Assembly: GCA_000507305.1 (NCBI GenBank)
Contig: DF239841.1
Coordinates: 62,001-126,000, forward strand
Source: Breviolum minutum Mf 1.05b.01
Lineage: Eukaryota > Sar > Dinophyceae > Suessiales > Symbiodiniaceae
Length of the DNA: 64,000 nt
Direction: 5' to 3'
The position numbers and the translations under genes were made by a program. The notes under the pieces were generated by a model, which saw only the letters and a list, made by a program, of their open reading frames with translations, made no database searches and was not told where the DNA came from. Below are positions 39,583 to 49,581 of this stretch, piece after piece; within the stretch, counting starts at the first letter, position 1; each line of letters opens with the position of its first letter.

Positions 39583-39655
39583 CTACCTCCCTACCTACCT
39601 ACCTAAGCTACCTAAGCTACCTAAGCTACCTACCTACCTACCTAGCTAGCTATCA
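39583..39655. repeat. CTAC-type tetranucleotide repeat
   Basis: Runs of CTAC with CTAAG variants, then CTAG and CTGTCCAT-like units out to about 39745. Confidence 0.85.
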
Positions 39656-39864
39656 ATCCATCAATCTGTCCATCTGTCCATCCCCATCTCTCTGCCTGGC
39701 CATGTGTCTGTGATATCTATCTGTCTATCTGTCTGTCGTTGTTTGTCTATCTATTTTTCTATCTGTCCCATTCATGATCCCCCATGGTATGGTACTGGTA
39801 CCCTAATTCTATTCTAATCACATCATGGTCGTAGTAGTCGCTTTAAGCGTTGTTGTCATGATGA

Positions 39865-39969
39865 TACTGTTGATGGAAGAAATCCTGCACCACCTGGGAT
39901 GTATAAAACACTGTGAATAATGGGATAAACTACCTATCAACTGGTGCAGGATTTCTTCCATCAACAGTA
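39865..39969. repeat. Foldback element, family B, copy 3
   Basis: The ends are a long inverted repeat: TACTGTTGATGGAAGAAATC is answered by GATTTCTTCCATCAACAGTA, an exact 20-bp match, with TGCACCA/TGGTGCA continuing the stem. This is the most symmetrical copy of the family. Confidence 0.9.
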
Positions 39970-40069
39970 TTGCTGGTGATACCGGGATTCGTGTCAGCCG
40001 TGGCAGTAGTAGGGGGAAAAAAGTGGTTGCGGTGATGGTGGTGATGGTGCTCGGAGCGGCAGCCGCACC

Positions 40070-40070
<1 letters not shown>

Positions 40071-40128
<58 letters not shown>

Positions 40129-40147
40129 CTAGTAGTACTACTAGTAC

Positions 40148-40184
<37 letters not shown>

Positions 40185-40196
40185 CAGTAGTAGTAG
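40071..40196. repeat. (AGT)n microsatellite
   Basis: About 40 AGT/TAG units with interspersed ACT units in the middle, immediately downstream (minus strand) of the last methyltransferase exon seen. Confidence 0.92.
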
Positions 40197-40247
40197 ACGT
40201 GGTCGTCGTCGTTGTCGTCGTCTTTTTTCCCAGCTGCAGTAGTTGTG

Positions 40248-41683
40248 CTATTTCGCCAAAGGTGCTCTACACAAGTCACCACCCGCAGGCGCCGTGCAGC
40301 GCCCTGCTGCCACTCCTGGTGGAGCCACTTGGCCAGCCGCACCAAGCCATGCGCCGTCAGAAACGCTAGCGCCACGGTGCAGGGTGGCAGCGCTGAGTCA
40401 CAAGCACCGGACAAGGTACCCTGACAGGATGAAATGTTGGAAGTGTTGGGTTTGAGAGTCGACTGGGTTTTACTTGCAAATTGTACTTCACTAAAAAAAG
40501 ACCTTGATCTTGGAATGTGTATCTGTATCATTTCAACTGATGTCAAAAGATCCACATGTCGTTTTCTTCCAGTGGCAGAAAGCAACATGCTTCCGAACGT
40601 TTCTCTCTACTAAAACGATCAGGGTGTTGGGACCTGATTGAAAGTAAAAAGTCGTAGACGACTGTGTTTGTTGCGCCAAGCTTACAAAATATGCTACATT
40701 CTTCATAGTTACGTGACATTTTGAGGGATAAGTAAAATGAAACCACAGATTTCAAATGGTTTATCACTGGTCTTGTTTCTGTTTTACAAGTCTCAACTCT
40801 CAACCCTGCTTCAAACACAATCAAGTTAAGTTTTGCCTCAGGTAGCTGCAACATATCACAGCGCAACCAGGAGCACAAGTGACCAACGCCCGCTTCAGCG
40901 GCACGGGCACGAGCCAGTTCAATGCACCTGATGCAACGCGAGGAATCCTCTCCAAACTTCCAAAGCAAATGCCGCTGTCCCGAAGTTCTCTGAGATTCGG
41001 GCGGACCATCGATGTCCAGGCCAACACAGCGGCAGCCGCAACGGCGAGCTGCCTGACACGACGTCTTGTGACTAAATATCGGCTGATACTGCTGATGGTT
41101 CAGAAATCCGCCTATCACCAGTTGAGGTTGGTAGTTTGTCCCATTTTTTTAACAGGATTTTATACATCTCAGGTGGTGATCGCCGGATTTCTTCCATCAA
41201 CAGTACGAACCAAAGTTCCTTTCAGCGTTCCACAAAACAGACAAGAATCACAGGCTGAAAAATCCAAGCGGAGAAACTCTTCCGATGCTGATTTTTATGG
41301 TGAAAGTATCAATCCAGACCTCAATGAGGACAACGCCATCTCCGCAACCAAGGTCCCAAAGAACATCCTTCCCCCGAATTCGACGAAGTGTTTCGACAGT
41401 TTTTGGAAACAGATCTAGAATCTGGATATTATCAGCACAGGGCCACTTTCCAATTAAATGGTCATCTGGTTTAATGTTCACTTTCTCTTTTTGATTTGGC
41501 ATCTCCAAAAAATATAGTAGATAATGTGTTTCCATCTGTATCACAAAACTCATAAATGACAGGGTTTCAACCACCGTTCCCTGAAAACGACCCGGTCGTC
41601 CTCATCTCCAAGCCGTGCGGCTTGAAGGATGTATGGAATTCGTCCAGGTGCGCAAGGGACGAAGGGCGACACCGACAAGGGAC
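40248..41683 (-). CDS. SAM-dependent methyltransferase
   Basis: A class I methyltransferase reconstructed from five minus-strand exons that join in phase: 41609-41683, 41320-41414, 41011-41052, 40837-40947 and about 40248-40420. The first carries SPFVPCAPGRIPYILQAARL, like the VPYVPTP-type opening of some small methyltransferases. The second holds motif I (VLWDLGCGDG). The third ends with the acidic strand (CVGLDI), continued by D in the fourth. The fourth has the helix CIELARARAAEAGVG and the motif II region (CDMLQLPE). The fifth carries PPCTVALAFLTAHGLVRLAK and RLRVVT. Donors at 41608 and 41010 are GA and 40836 is GC. Substrate unknown. Exons beyond 40248 and upstream of 41683 were not found. 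A family B foldback lies in the intron between 41052 and 41320. Confidence 0.82.
41087..41205. repeat. Foldback element, family B, copy 4
   Basis: Ends TACTGCTGATGG and CCATCAACAGTA, with inner TCACCAGTTGAGGTTGGTAG and CATCTCAGGTGGTGATCG. It sits inside a methyltransferase intron. Confidence 0.8.
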
Positions 41684-42477
41684 CTGCAGCACTGTCCTTT
41701 CGCCAAAAAGGTGGGCTTCAACCACTTGGGATATCTCATTTTCATAGATTTTTGTTGAAAAAAGATGGGGGGGGGAGTGTTTTCTTCAAGGGGAAACCCC
41801 CATTTGACATTCCCAAATCCTGACACAACAGCTACAAGGGGTAAAGAATTAAAGAGCGACATCCTGCGACAAAAAATTCATCAACTTCGTCTGGTGACAT
41901 TTTTTCGCCAAGAGATGCCATGAGTATTTTGGTGACTTGCCCGGTGGATCTCGCAGTATACTTTCCGAAAAATATTGTTTGACATATATGGGGAAAATAT
42001 CTTTGAGGGACTGATTTGTTTGTTGTGCAAAAGCTGCCGTCGGCCAAATGTTTTATATACTGTATACTGTTTTCAAGCACAAAATATTCCAGTGAAAACG
42101 TCATGCGACATCATGTGCGGCAACATCGAGGAACCATCTTTTTTCGCACAAATATTCTCATCAGGCAAGTACTTTTTTTCCGGCCATTCATATTTTCATT
42201 TTATGTACTTGCTTGCATAACATGGAATGCATTTGTGTTTTCAACAAAATATTGGTACTTTTTTGCGTGGGGCAGTATATATTTTCGTCGCAAGCATTCC
42301 CACCCTAATTGCAAGGCTGACGGTGATGGAAATGTTGTATCTTCATCGATTTTCGGGATCTGCTCAGTTTCCAACTTCCCTTAAAAAAAAAAACTGCAGG
42401 AAAACCGTTTGAGTAATTGATAGAACCCCTGCAAAACGATGGGTTATCCAGTTATCCCCAAAGGTGTCTATGTTTTA

Positions 42478-42678
42478 TGAAAGGTTTTGCGTGAGTCTGG
42501 GTGCAACAGCAGCAGTCGTATTGGGCTCTTTGTTTTCCTTGTGGCGCTATGCTCACAGTGTCCTTCCTTGTTGGAAGAAAAGGTAGTGACCACGTAGGTC
42601 CTCTTGAGTACCAAAAGGTAAAAGGGCTGCAGGGATATAGGTTATGACATGATGCATGTGTTACATCAAATCCTAACA
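42478..42678 (-). repeat. 3' LTR of copia element 1
   Basis: 201 bp with TG...CA ends, identical to 49381-49581 except for one base. On the minus strand it begins TGTTAGGATTTG. Just inside it (42679-42690) the minus strand reads GCTGAGGCGGGG, a purine-rich tract placed as expected for the plus-strand primer. Confidence 0.95.
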
Positions 42679-42755
42679 CCCCGCCTCAGCTTGCAGTTTC
42701 ACTGCCAGCTGATGGATTTGGCCTGTTGACTCAAGCCCTATTGTACATGCTCTGG

Positions 42756-44963
42756 CTAGTCGTTCTTTGAACGTAGCCAAGCTGCTAGACAGTGGGAACA
42801 CATTCTCCATTCTTCAACATTCTTGCTGTGCTTCAGGCTTTGGCATGATCTCTTCAGGTGGACAACTTTGGAAGTTGGTGCTTTGTAGTAGACGACATCA
42901 CGAGGTGGAGCTACCAGCACTTCACGCTTAAAGAAACAGCTCATGATCCACCCACAGATCAAAACAGATAGGATCCATGCCAGCACAAACAAGATAAGGA
43001 GGTAGTTTGTGTCCCAACCTTGAAAGGTTACTTTGAAGCTGGATGGCAAATTCGAAGTTGCCACCAGTTCACCAGTTTTGGCACCTTGTCCAAGTGGTAC
43101 CTTGCTCAGCACTGTTGCTAGAGCAATGATCTTTCCAACTGGGATGTCACTCCAGCTGGTGCGGTCGAAAGTAATCGACCTGATCTTCTCCGTGTTGATT
43201 GGTCCAAGTCCAATCATTCCACAGAGCTCTTCAATTCTCCTCTTCTGGAGAACCTTCGTTCCAAGGTCTGCTTGGTTTTGCTGACCCTTGATCCAACACA
43301 TGACCAAACGTCCATCGTAGACCAAGTCTTGCAACCAAAGAACTTTGGTCTCTAGGTGACGGATCTTTCCTACCCCCAGACGATGACTCACAGCATTGTT
43401 GGCTGAGCTGTCTGTGATAGCCCTTAGCCCAACAGTGTGTCCAACAAACTCCAGGACCTTGCGCAGTAAGATCCCTTCTGACACACCACTTGCTGTGGCA
43501 TACAGTTCTGCTTCGGCAGAAGATTGAGCAACTACAGTTTGGCGCCTTGTGTAGGAGTAAAGTAAGCATCCTCCCCACATCAAGTGTGCTGCAGTTCTCG
43601 ACTTCCTTGTTTTCTTGTCACCTGCCCAGTCAGAATCTGACCATACCACCAGGTCATCAGAGTCATTCCAACTCCTGGTGAAGAAGAGCCCATACTCACG
43701 GGTTTTGAGAAGATACCTCGTGAGATGTTTGGCTACTTCAAGTGTCTCCTTCGTGGGCTTTGACATCATTCCTGCTAGTTCATTCACAGTGAATTGGATG
43801 TCTGGCCTGTCACTGGCCAAGTACATCAAGATGCCAATGATTGACCGACAAAGTGTCGAGTCTTCAGGTGACAATACTGTACCTTCACTCGCAGTGAGGT
43901 CTTTGGTTTGTGGAGTCTCACGTCCTGTGGACTTCCAATTCAAACCTGTCAATTCCAAAAGCTTCTTGAGGTGTGAGTCACTGGGTGTAATCCACACACC
44001 ATCTTCAGTGATCACTCGTTTCCTCTTCAGATGCACAAAAGAATCTCCAATCGTAAATGGTCCTTCAAGGGATAGTGTGAGGAACTTCTTGAGTTCAGAC
44101 ATCACTTCCCAAGGTGCATTTCCTGGTCCCACAGCGTAGAAGTCATCTACGTGGACCTCAATTGCTACCTTCTTAATTGGATGAAAGTACAGATGGGGCA
44201 CTTCCTTGCACCTCAGCATTTGGAGTTCTTGGCACATCACTGATGCTACCTTGTCACTGAACTTCCTTGGTGCAGGTCGCCTTCCATACAACTGCTTTGC
44301 CAATTTCCAGGTCCATTCGTGACCATGGATATCCTTCCACTCCGTGGGAGGGTCAACGTAGACCTCTTCCTCTTCGTCCGCGTGGAAGAAGGCACATGTC
44401 ACATCACCTGTGACAGCAGTATACCCTGGCCCCTTGGCCAAAAGCACATCTAAGATTCTGCTTGTGTTGGCGGATGTCGTCACACCAAACAAGTCATCTC
44501 TTCCAGGATCTTTCCATCGGAATTCACGTGCCACAAGTCGAGACCTGACGATCCATTGTCCGTCCTTGAACTTGGGCACTTCTTCCCAACGTGTAGTGAT
44601 GTACTTCTTGCCCTTTGTGTCTTGCTTGGGCACTGGAATGTACACCTGGTACCGTTCCAAAGATGTAAGCTCCTTGGCTTTGCCTTTGAGGCTTTCTTCG
44701 TACCAACGTTCTTCTGACCAATTGTCTGGGTGGTCACTGCTCTTCACACCAGACAAGTCAGTTTCTTCCAAAGTCTCCAGGACTTCTGGTGGGATAGCTG
44801 GATGTTCCTCATCCAAGTGTTCAGCTCTTACCTCAGTAGTGGCGGCCAGAACAGAGCCTCCTCCAACTTGGGGATCAATGTCCTCCACAAGAGTGTCAGC
44901 TGGTCTCTTTTCACCTCTGTGGGCTTCCACGTTCTTCAGCATCTTCTGGCTGCCTAACCACAC
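42756..44963 (-). CDS. Copia element 1: reverse transcriptase-RNase H with C-terminal membrane extension
   Basis: A 735-codon open frame; the first codon is not ATG, as expected for part of a polyprotein. The RT region has KYITTRWEEVPKFKDG, SRLVAREFRWKDPGRDD and the catalytic HVDDFYAVG. RNase H follows with VVWSDSDWAGD, SSAEAELYATASG and TDSSANNA. Copia pol normally ends soon after RNase H, but here about 120 residues more follow: a strongly hydrophobic segment at about 653-678 (core LLILFVLAWILSVLICGWIM), then a basic tail with His702, Cys707, Cys722 and Cys725 spaced like a small metal site. Upstream, the integrase frame ends at 45002 in a different phase, so at least one frameshift separates them. 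Confidence 0.9.
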   Translation of the reverse strand: MWLGSQKMLKNVEAHRGEKRPADTLVEDIDPQVGGGSVLAATTEVRAEHLDEEHPAIPPEVLETLEETDLSGVKSSDHPDNWSEERWYEESLKGKAKELTSLERYQVYIPVPKQDTKGKKYITTRWEEVPKFKDGQWIVRSRLVAREFRWKDPGRDDLFGVTTSANTSRILDVLLAKGPGYTAVTGDVTCAFFHADEEEEVYVDPPTEWKDIHGHEWTWKLAKQLYGRRPAPRKFSDKVASVMCQELQMLRCKEVPHLYFHPIKKVAIEVHVDDFYAVGPGNAPWEVMSELKKFLTLSLEGPFTIGDSFVHLKRKRVITEDGVWITPSDSHLKKLLELTGLNWKSTGRETPQTKDLTASEGTVLSPEDSTLCRSIIGILMYLASDRPDIQFTVNELAGMMSKPTKETLEVAKHLTRYLLKTREYGLFFTRSWNDSDDLVVWSDSDWAGDKKTRKSRTAAHLMWGGCLLYSYTRRQTVVAQSSAEAELYATASGVSEGILLRKVLEFVGHTVGLRAITDSSANNAVSHRLGVGKIRHLETKVLWLQDLVYDGRLVMCWIKGQQNQADLGTKVLQKRRIEELCGMIGLGPINTEKIRSITFDRTSWSDIPVGKIIALATVLSKVPLGQGAKTGELVATSNLPSSFKVTFQGWDTNYLLILFVLAWILSVLICGWIMSCFFKREVLVAPPRDVVYYKAPTSKVVHLKRSCQSLKHSKNVEEWRMCSHCLAAWLRSKND

Positions 44964-45001
44964 TGGGTCCCCTCGGTGAGGCCGGTGCAGCTAAGGCTGC
45001 A

Positions 45002-47332
45002 TCACTTCCCGCTGGCAACGGTCCAGCCCCGCCTCGGTCCTGAGACGGCTTCACCTTGCTCTTCTTGAGCTTCCTCATGCTCTTCCTCTGCAACATTGCG
45101 GGCAGGTGCTTCCAAAACATCGTCACGCACCACAACTTCATGCGCGGGGAAAGCAAATCTCACCTTCTGCCTTTCAAGCCTTGCCCTTGGCACGGCTCCT
45201 GCCGACATGTCCCACGGCACACCCTTCAAACCAACCAGCAACTCTTTATCCGACCTCTGGTCAGGAAGCAACCGGCGGATGGTGCGGCATCTGTAGACAC
45301 CGGCAGTCGTAGACACTAGGTGCTCATCGGATTCTTCGGCTCGTCCTAGCCAAATGCCACGCTCCATTATGGCGTCCATCTTTTGGTGACGCTGGCCACC
45401 GCGTTTGCGTCGGTGTGCAGGCATTGGCTCCATGAACAAAACCGTTTCAGCAAATGGCACAACTTCGTGTTGATAGCGACACTGAAACAACTCCTCGTAA
45501 GGTGTTCGGTAGTTAATTTTCACGTGGTACCGGTTGTGTGACCACGCTGCGTGTCGGATCAACCACGGCCAAATGGTCATTGTGCTGCTCAGTCGACAGC
45601 CATACCGCTGCTCCACGGCAAGTCGGTACGTGACGGCTAGCCGACGCACTGTCTGAATTGCCCTCTCAGCCTTTCCGTTGGAGGCTGAGGAGTAGAGTGG
45701 CGTCTGATCCACTCGGATCCAGTGTTGCCAAACTCCACGGATGGCTTCCACCACCATGTTCAGAGATGGCTCGTTGTCTGCTCTGAGACGGAACCTTGTG
45801 TGGCGCATCAGTTTCAGAAACTTGACCACCATTTCACAGGCATACTCAGACTGGTTCTTCTTGGCGGGAACCGGAATGGCAGCAACGTAGCCTGTCTGGG
45901 CATCAGTCACCAACAGGCACTGAACGAACCCATGTTCGGCTTCGCCTTCTGGCTGCTCATCCGTCGGGCTTCCCTTAATCTCAAACCAATCCATGCTGAC
46001 CAATGGGAGAGTTGGTCCAGCAAGTCTCGTCGCTTCTTCTTCCTTAGGCATTGTCCTGTGTGGATTGTCCCGGGTTCTTGACCTCAGACACACTTCACAC
46101 CAGGATGCAAAAGGCAAATGCGTCAGGTTGTGGAGTTCTCGTTCCACTTCCGACGGTTGTGTCGGCACGGGCAAATCGGCTGGGATTCGGGCTGACTCAG
46201 GATCCCGGTTGATTGCTTCCTCTCGTCGTTTCAGTTCTTCAGCAATCTCCCTTGAAGTTCTCAGCCTTGCCTCGTACTCCTTCAACCTTTCCCACAAGAT
46301 CTCCTTGGAACCCCAAACTGGTGCGTTGAGTTCCTTCAACCGGTTCTTCAGGTCCTTGACCTTTGAGGTAGGTCCAAGGTCCACAGGTCTGTCCGCTGCC
46401 CCGCCTGCGGCTGGTTCCTCTTCTTCTTCAGCTCTTGCTTCTGGCGGCACAACACCCGGCTGAGCTTCTTCAGCTTCCGGTGCTTGCGGCATACCTTCCG
46501 GTCGGAGTTCCTCTGGGTCAAAGAGTTGCGGGCCATCATCCAATTCCGGTGGGTCATCGTCGGCTTCCAAACCGCTTGCTTGAACCCATCCATCAAACTG
46601 GATGACCCTGACACCACCTCTTCGGGAGTAACCCTTGACCTTGGCAGATTCGGCCTTTCTCTTCCGTTTCGCTTCTCGTGACAGGTAGTTGTCACGGGCC
46701 TTTTCCTCTGCCGTCATCTCGGATCGCTTTCGTCGATCCTCACGGTCAGGTCGGTTAACCTCTGGTTCAACCTCGACCTCTTCTTTCTCACTTTCCGTGT
46801 CAGCTCGTGGAGATGGAGTCGTGTTTCTTCTCCCACGGACCACACTGATGTCAGACGAACTTCCGTAGTCTACATCATCATGGGTCTCTTCTCTCCGACG
46901 GCCTTCTGGTCTTTCAGCAGCCTTGAGCACCACAGGTTCAGGCCTTGGCTCCTCAGGCTCTGGTCTGCGGGCTTCCGCTGGCTTAGCTGACCGGGCGGCA
47001 GGTGTAGGAGCCCTGCTCTTCGCCGGTTTCGGAGTTTCAGCTGGTTTTGGAGCGCCAACTGGTTCCGGAGATTCTTCCCTCCGAACCTTGTACTCCACAT
47101 CCCAAATTTTCCACATGACCTCGGGCACGCAGTGCTTGGCAAACAGGTGGGACCAAAGTGAGCCTTCGTTTGGCTTCCAGAACCTTTCCACACTCACACA
47201 CTGCTCTGTCAACTTTCTTGGAATCTTTGGTTGGTCCTTGCAACCTTTGGCCATAGTACAGCTTGAAGGTGATTGGCACACCATCGTCACCCAGGTACTG
47301 GGGTCCGGCTTTTGCCCAGGCTTCCTTCTCAA
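45002..47332 (-). CDS. Copia element 1: SAP-like motif and integrase
   Basis: A 776-codon open frame; the first 30 or so codons are probably out of frame. After a long Pro/Glu/Arg-rich linker there is a SAP-like helix-turn-helix at about 323-352 (KVKDLKNRLKELNAPVWGSK), a motif that often binds DNA or RNA. The integrase begins with a zinc site (His401, His405, Cys412, Cys415) and the catalytic core has Asp448 (MDWFEIKG), Asp519 (RADNEPS) and Glu556 (NGKAERAIQ). A C-terminal chromatin- or DNA-binding region with an RKRGGQRHQK basic patch follows. The DDE triad is intact. The frame closes at 45002, before the RT frame opens. Confidence 0.9.
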   Translation of the reverse strand: MRRKPGQKPDPSTWVTMVCQSPSSCTMAKGCKDQPKIPRKLTEQCVSVERFWKPNEGSLWSHLFAKHCVPEVMWKIWDVEYKVRREESPEPVGAPKPAETPKPAKSRAPTPAARSAKPAEARRPEPEEPRPEPVVLKAAERPEGRRREETHDDVDYGSSSDISVVRGRRNTTPSPRADTESEKEEVEVEPEVNRPDREDRRKRSEMTAEEKARDNYLSREAKRKRKAESAKVKGYSRRGGVRVIQFDGWVQASGLEADDDPPELDDGPQLFDPEELRPEGMPQAPEAEEAQPGVVPPEARAEEEEEPAAGGAADRPVDLGPTSKVKDLKNRLKELNAPVWGSKEILWERLKEYEARLRTSREIAEELKRREEAINRDPESARIPADLPVPTQPSEVERELHNLTHLPFASWCEVCLRSRTRDNPHRTMPKEEEATRLAGPTLPLVSMDWFEIKGSPTDEQPEGEAEHGFVQCLLVTDAQTGYVAAIPVPAKKNQSEYACEMVVKFLKLMRHTRFRLRADNEPSLNMVVEAIRGVWQHWIRVDQTPLYSSASNGKAERAIQTVRRLAVTYRLAVEQRYGCRLSSTMTIWPWLIRHAAWSHNRYHVKINYRTPYEELFQCRYQHEVVPFAETVLFMEPMPAHRRKRGGQRHQKMDAIMERGIWLGRAEESDEHLVSTTAGVYRCRTIRRLLPDQRSDKELLVGLKGVPWDMSAGAVPRARLERQKVRFAFPAHEVVVRDDVLEAPARNVAEEEHEEAQEEQGEAVSGPRRGWTVASGK

Positions 47333-47999
47333 GGATTGCCTTCATCCTTCGGCTCTTACGACCGAAGTACTGCACATCCAGGCTCTGAGTTGGAGCGGCC
47401 GGCGGTGGTCTGCTCGGAAACTCAGGCTTCTCGTTGGGCTTTTCACCCTTCGGAGTTCCTGGCCTCGCAGCCATTGGCCTACTCGCTGGCGAAACCTCTT
47501 GAGTCCTCTGTCTACGACGGCGTGACCGACCTCGAGAACGCTCTCGTTCTGGGGTCACAGGCCTTTCACCTCGTCGAGAACCTCGGCTAGGCTCCACTCT
47601 TGGTTCTGGTGGTTGAGAGGTTCCAAGTCCAGTCTGTTTTGACTTGAACTTGAACTTCACCACATCTCCTTCAATCTCCAACCTTTTCACTTGTTGGATC
47701 TTTTGCACTTGGTCAGCAGCTTCAGGTCTATCCACCCAAACAGGAAGATGGTAGGACCTCATGATTCTGTCCACCTGAATCTTGTGTCGTCCACATTCGA
47801 AGTGGCGATTCTTGATGTCCAGGTTGGCTCTCATGTCATCCTCCAAACGTCCCATGCTCAGGATTGGCTGTTGAACTAGCCCAATCAAGAACGTGACTGG
47901 GATACCAAGCTCATTGCCCTCTGTTGTCTTGACACACAGAGTCACCGTTCGGTATACTTGTTGCCATGCTGCATGACCTTGCCTTGAGGCTTGATCCAT
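47037..47999 (-). CDS. Copia element 1: region between protease and integrase
   Basis: A 320-codon frame. Residues 1-100 look like the C-terminal half of the aspartic protease (VTLCVKTTEGNELGIPVTFL, ILSMGRLEDDM). The catalytic LLDTGADEHIC lies just upstream at about 48020-48055 in a different phase. A Ser/Arg/Pro-rich stretch follows, then DVQYFGRKSRRMKAILEKE. After about 47250 the plausible coding sequence passes to the 45002-47332 frame. At least two phase changes therefore flank this piece. Confidence 0.75.
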   Translation of the reverse strand: MDQASRQGHAAWQQVYRTVTLCVKTTEGNELGIPVTFLIGLVQQPILSMGRLEDDMRANLDIKNRHFECGRHKIQVDRIMRSYHLPVWVDRPEAADQVQKIQQVKRLEIEGDVVKFKFKSKQTGLGTSQPPEPRVEPSRGSRRGERPVTPERERSRGRSRRRRQRTQEVSPASRPMAARPGTPKGEKPNEKPEFPSRPPPAAPTQSLDVQYFGRKSRRMKAILEKEAWAKAGPQYLGDDGVPITFKLYYGQRLQGPTKDSKKVDRAVCECGKVLEAKRRLTLVPPVCQALRARGHVENLGCGVQGSEGRISGTSWRSKTS

Positions 48000-49317
48000 T
48001 CTGCAAAGCTTGCAGGACAGATGTGCTCATCAGCACCTGTATCCAGTAGACACCTTGCTTGGCCATACTGGCTGAAGAGATTCCCATTGTGGCTCTTGCC
48101 ACCTCAGTCTCGGCTGAAGTTGACCTCTCACGTTCTCCAATTGCTGCAACATGATTTGGCTGGCTAGCTGCAGAATCTGCTGCTCTTGGAGGAACTGGTG
48201 CCTGACCACTTGACGGTCCAGGCTTCTCAGCAGCATTGCTTGCTTGCTGAACTGATCCCTTGTAGCGCTGGAAACAGTTCTGGGCAGTATGGTTGTTCTT
48301 GCCACAGATCTGACACTTCTCAGGTGAGGAGCTTCTACTCTTGTCTCCTTTTCCTTTTCCTTTGCCCTGAGATTTTCCATCGCCTTTTCCTTTCCCTTGC
48401 TGGGTCTTACCTTTGCCTTGCTGGCCGTTGGCCCAGCATTCACCGTGGTGGTTCTTGCCACATATCTTGCATGTGGGCTTACCATCTTTTCCACCTTTCT
48501 TTCCTTTACCCTTAACCTGGATTGCATCCACATCCATGGGGATAGCACCACCATAGACTGCTTCTGGTTTAAGGGCTTGGAAACTTCTGTCAGCAACTTC
48601 GTACCCAGTCACCGCTTTCTTCACTTGGTCGTAAGTGACACCGTCTTTCACCAACAATGTTGCGTGAACCTTCAACTCTGCTGGAAGGAGTTTCCTCAAG
48701 GTTGCAATCTTGAGATTCTCACTCAGCTTCTCAGTTGATGAGACTTCGTAGTCCTCAAACAACCTTTCAACAGCCAAGAGGGAATCACGCAGAGGTGTTC
48801 CCTTTGGAGGCTCTGGGATTGCCAAGATGGTTTCCAAAAGACCAATCGAGGCTGCCCCGGTAGATGGCTCGATCTCCTGATGGATCAGCCTTATGGCTTC
48901 AAAACCATTTGAACTGGCTACCAGGTTTGGTGTTCTCAGAATGCTAAGCAATCTACCCTTCACCAAACCAGACAAGAAACTGTAGAGAGCTTGTGATCTT
49001 CCCTGCGCCTCTGGCGACAGTTCACCCATCCGCACTGGGTCTGTGCGAGTAATGGCTGCATCAATGCTCACCACAAACTGCTGGTCTTTCACTGCTAGGT
49101 ACTGGGTTGCTGCGAATCTCCAGTCCTGCCAAAGTCTCCTGTCGGCCTCGGGTTTCCCCGTCAGTTCAAGCTCCTTAGGCTTCGACACTAGGCCACTAAC
49201 CTTGCTCTGCTTTATCTCAGCAAGAGCGGCTGTTGCTGCTTCAGCTGCAGCAGTTGCGGCTTGAAGCGCACCTTGGAGTGCAGCCACTCCAGGTCCATTG
49301 GCTTGAGGTGTGGCCAT
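47911..49317 (-). CDS. Copia element 1: gag (capsid and two zinc knuckles)
   Basis: A 468-codon frame with ATG at 49317 in a strong context (GCCACCATGG), 64 nt after the 5' LTR. The N-terminus is an Ala-rich helix; residues 50-230 form a capsid-like helical domain (RRLWQDWRFAATQYL, LLAVERLFEDYE). A Lys/Gly-rich segment holds two knuckles: CKICGKNHHGECW (irregular spacing) and CQICGKNNHTAQNC (canonical CX2CX4HX4C). The last 50 or so codons are probably out of phase, because the protease motif lies in another frame over the same DNA. Confidence 0.9.
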   Translation of the reverse strand: MATPQANGPGVAALQGALQAATAAAEAATAALAEIKQSKVSGLVSKPKELELTGKPEADRRLWQDWRFAATQYLAVKDQQFVVSIDAAITRTDPVRMGELSPEAQGRSQALYSFLSGLVKGRLLSILRTPNLVASSNGFEAIRLIHQEIEPSTGAASIGLLETILAIPEPPKGTPLRDSLLAVERLFEDYEVSSTEKLSENLKIATLRKLLPAELKVHATLLVKDGVTYDQVKKAVTGYEVADRSFQALKPEAVYGGAIPMDVDAIQVKGKGKKGGKDGKPTCKICGKNHHGECWANGQQGKGKTQQGKGKGDGKSQGKGKGKGDKSRSSSPEKCQICGKNNHTAQNCFQRYKGSVQQASNAAEKPGPSSGQAPVPPRAADSAASQPNHVAAIGERERSTSAETEVARATMGISSASMAKQGVYWIQVLMSTSVLQALQNGSSLKARSCSMATSIPNGDSVCQDNRGQ

Positions 49318-49368
49318 GGTGGCCTACAACCTCAGCTCTAGGATAGCTGCTGGTATCTCACCAGGCCA

Positions 49369-49380
49369 GCTCCGCTACCA
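49369..49380 (-). other. tRNA primer-binding site of copia element 1
   Basis: Directly inside the 5' LTR the minus strand reads TGGTAGCGGAGC, complementary to a tRNA 3' end of form GCTCCGCTACCA. It resembles the initiator-Met primer site used by plant copia elements (TGGTATCAGAGC). Element 2 has the same 12 bases in the same place. Confidence 0.8.
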
Positions 49381-49581
49381 TGAAAGGTTTTGCGTGAGTC
49401 TGGGTGCAACAGCAGCAGTCGTATTGGGCTCTTTGTTTTCCTTGTGGCGCTATGCTCACAGTGTCCTTCCTTGTTGGAAGAAAAGGTAGTGACCACGTAG
49501 GTCCTCTTGAGTACCAAAAGGTAAAAGGGCTGCAGGGATATAGGTTATGACATGATGCATGTGTTACATCAAATCCGAACA
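49381..49581 (-). repeat. 5' LTR of copia element 1
   Basis: 201 bp, TG...CA, one mismatch to the 3' LTR. It is expected to hold the promoter for the element's RNA; no TATA box is obvious. Confidence 0.95.

Larger units (their letters stand above)
42478..49581 (-). mobile_element. Ty1/copia LTR retrotransposon 1, structurally complete, frames broken
   Basis: A 7104-bp element bounded by two 201-bp LTRs that differ at one position (42674 T, 49577 G). The LTRs start TG and end CA. The 5-bp sequence TTTTA flanks both sides (42473-42477 and 49582-49586) as a target-site duplication. Transcription runs right to left: 5' LTR, tRNA primer site, gag with two zinc knuckles, aspartic protease, integrase, reverse transcriptase and RNase H. 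Integrase before RT marks it as copia-type. The coding sequence is spread over several frames (near 48.0, 47.25 and 45.0 kb), so this copy looks defective although its LTRs imply a recent insertion. It stands about 0.8 kb upstream of the methyltransferase exons. Confidence 0.95.

Noticed and set aside
43033..48738. Plus-strand ORFs of 60-200 codons across copia element 1
   Set aside because: Antisense shadows of gag and pol with no motifs of their own.
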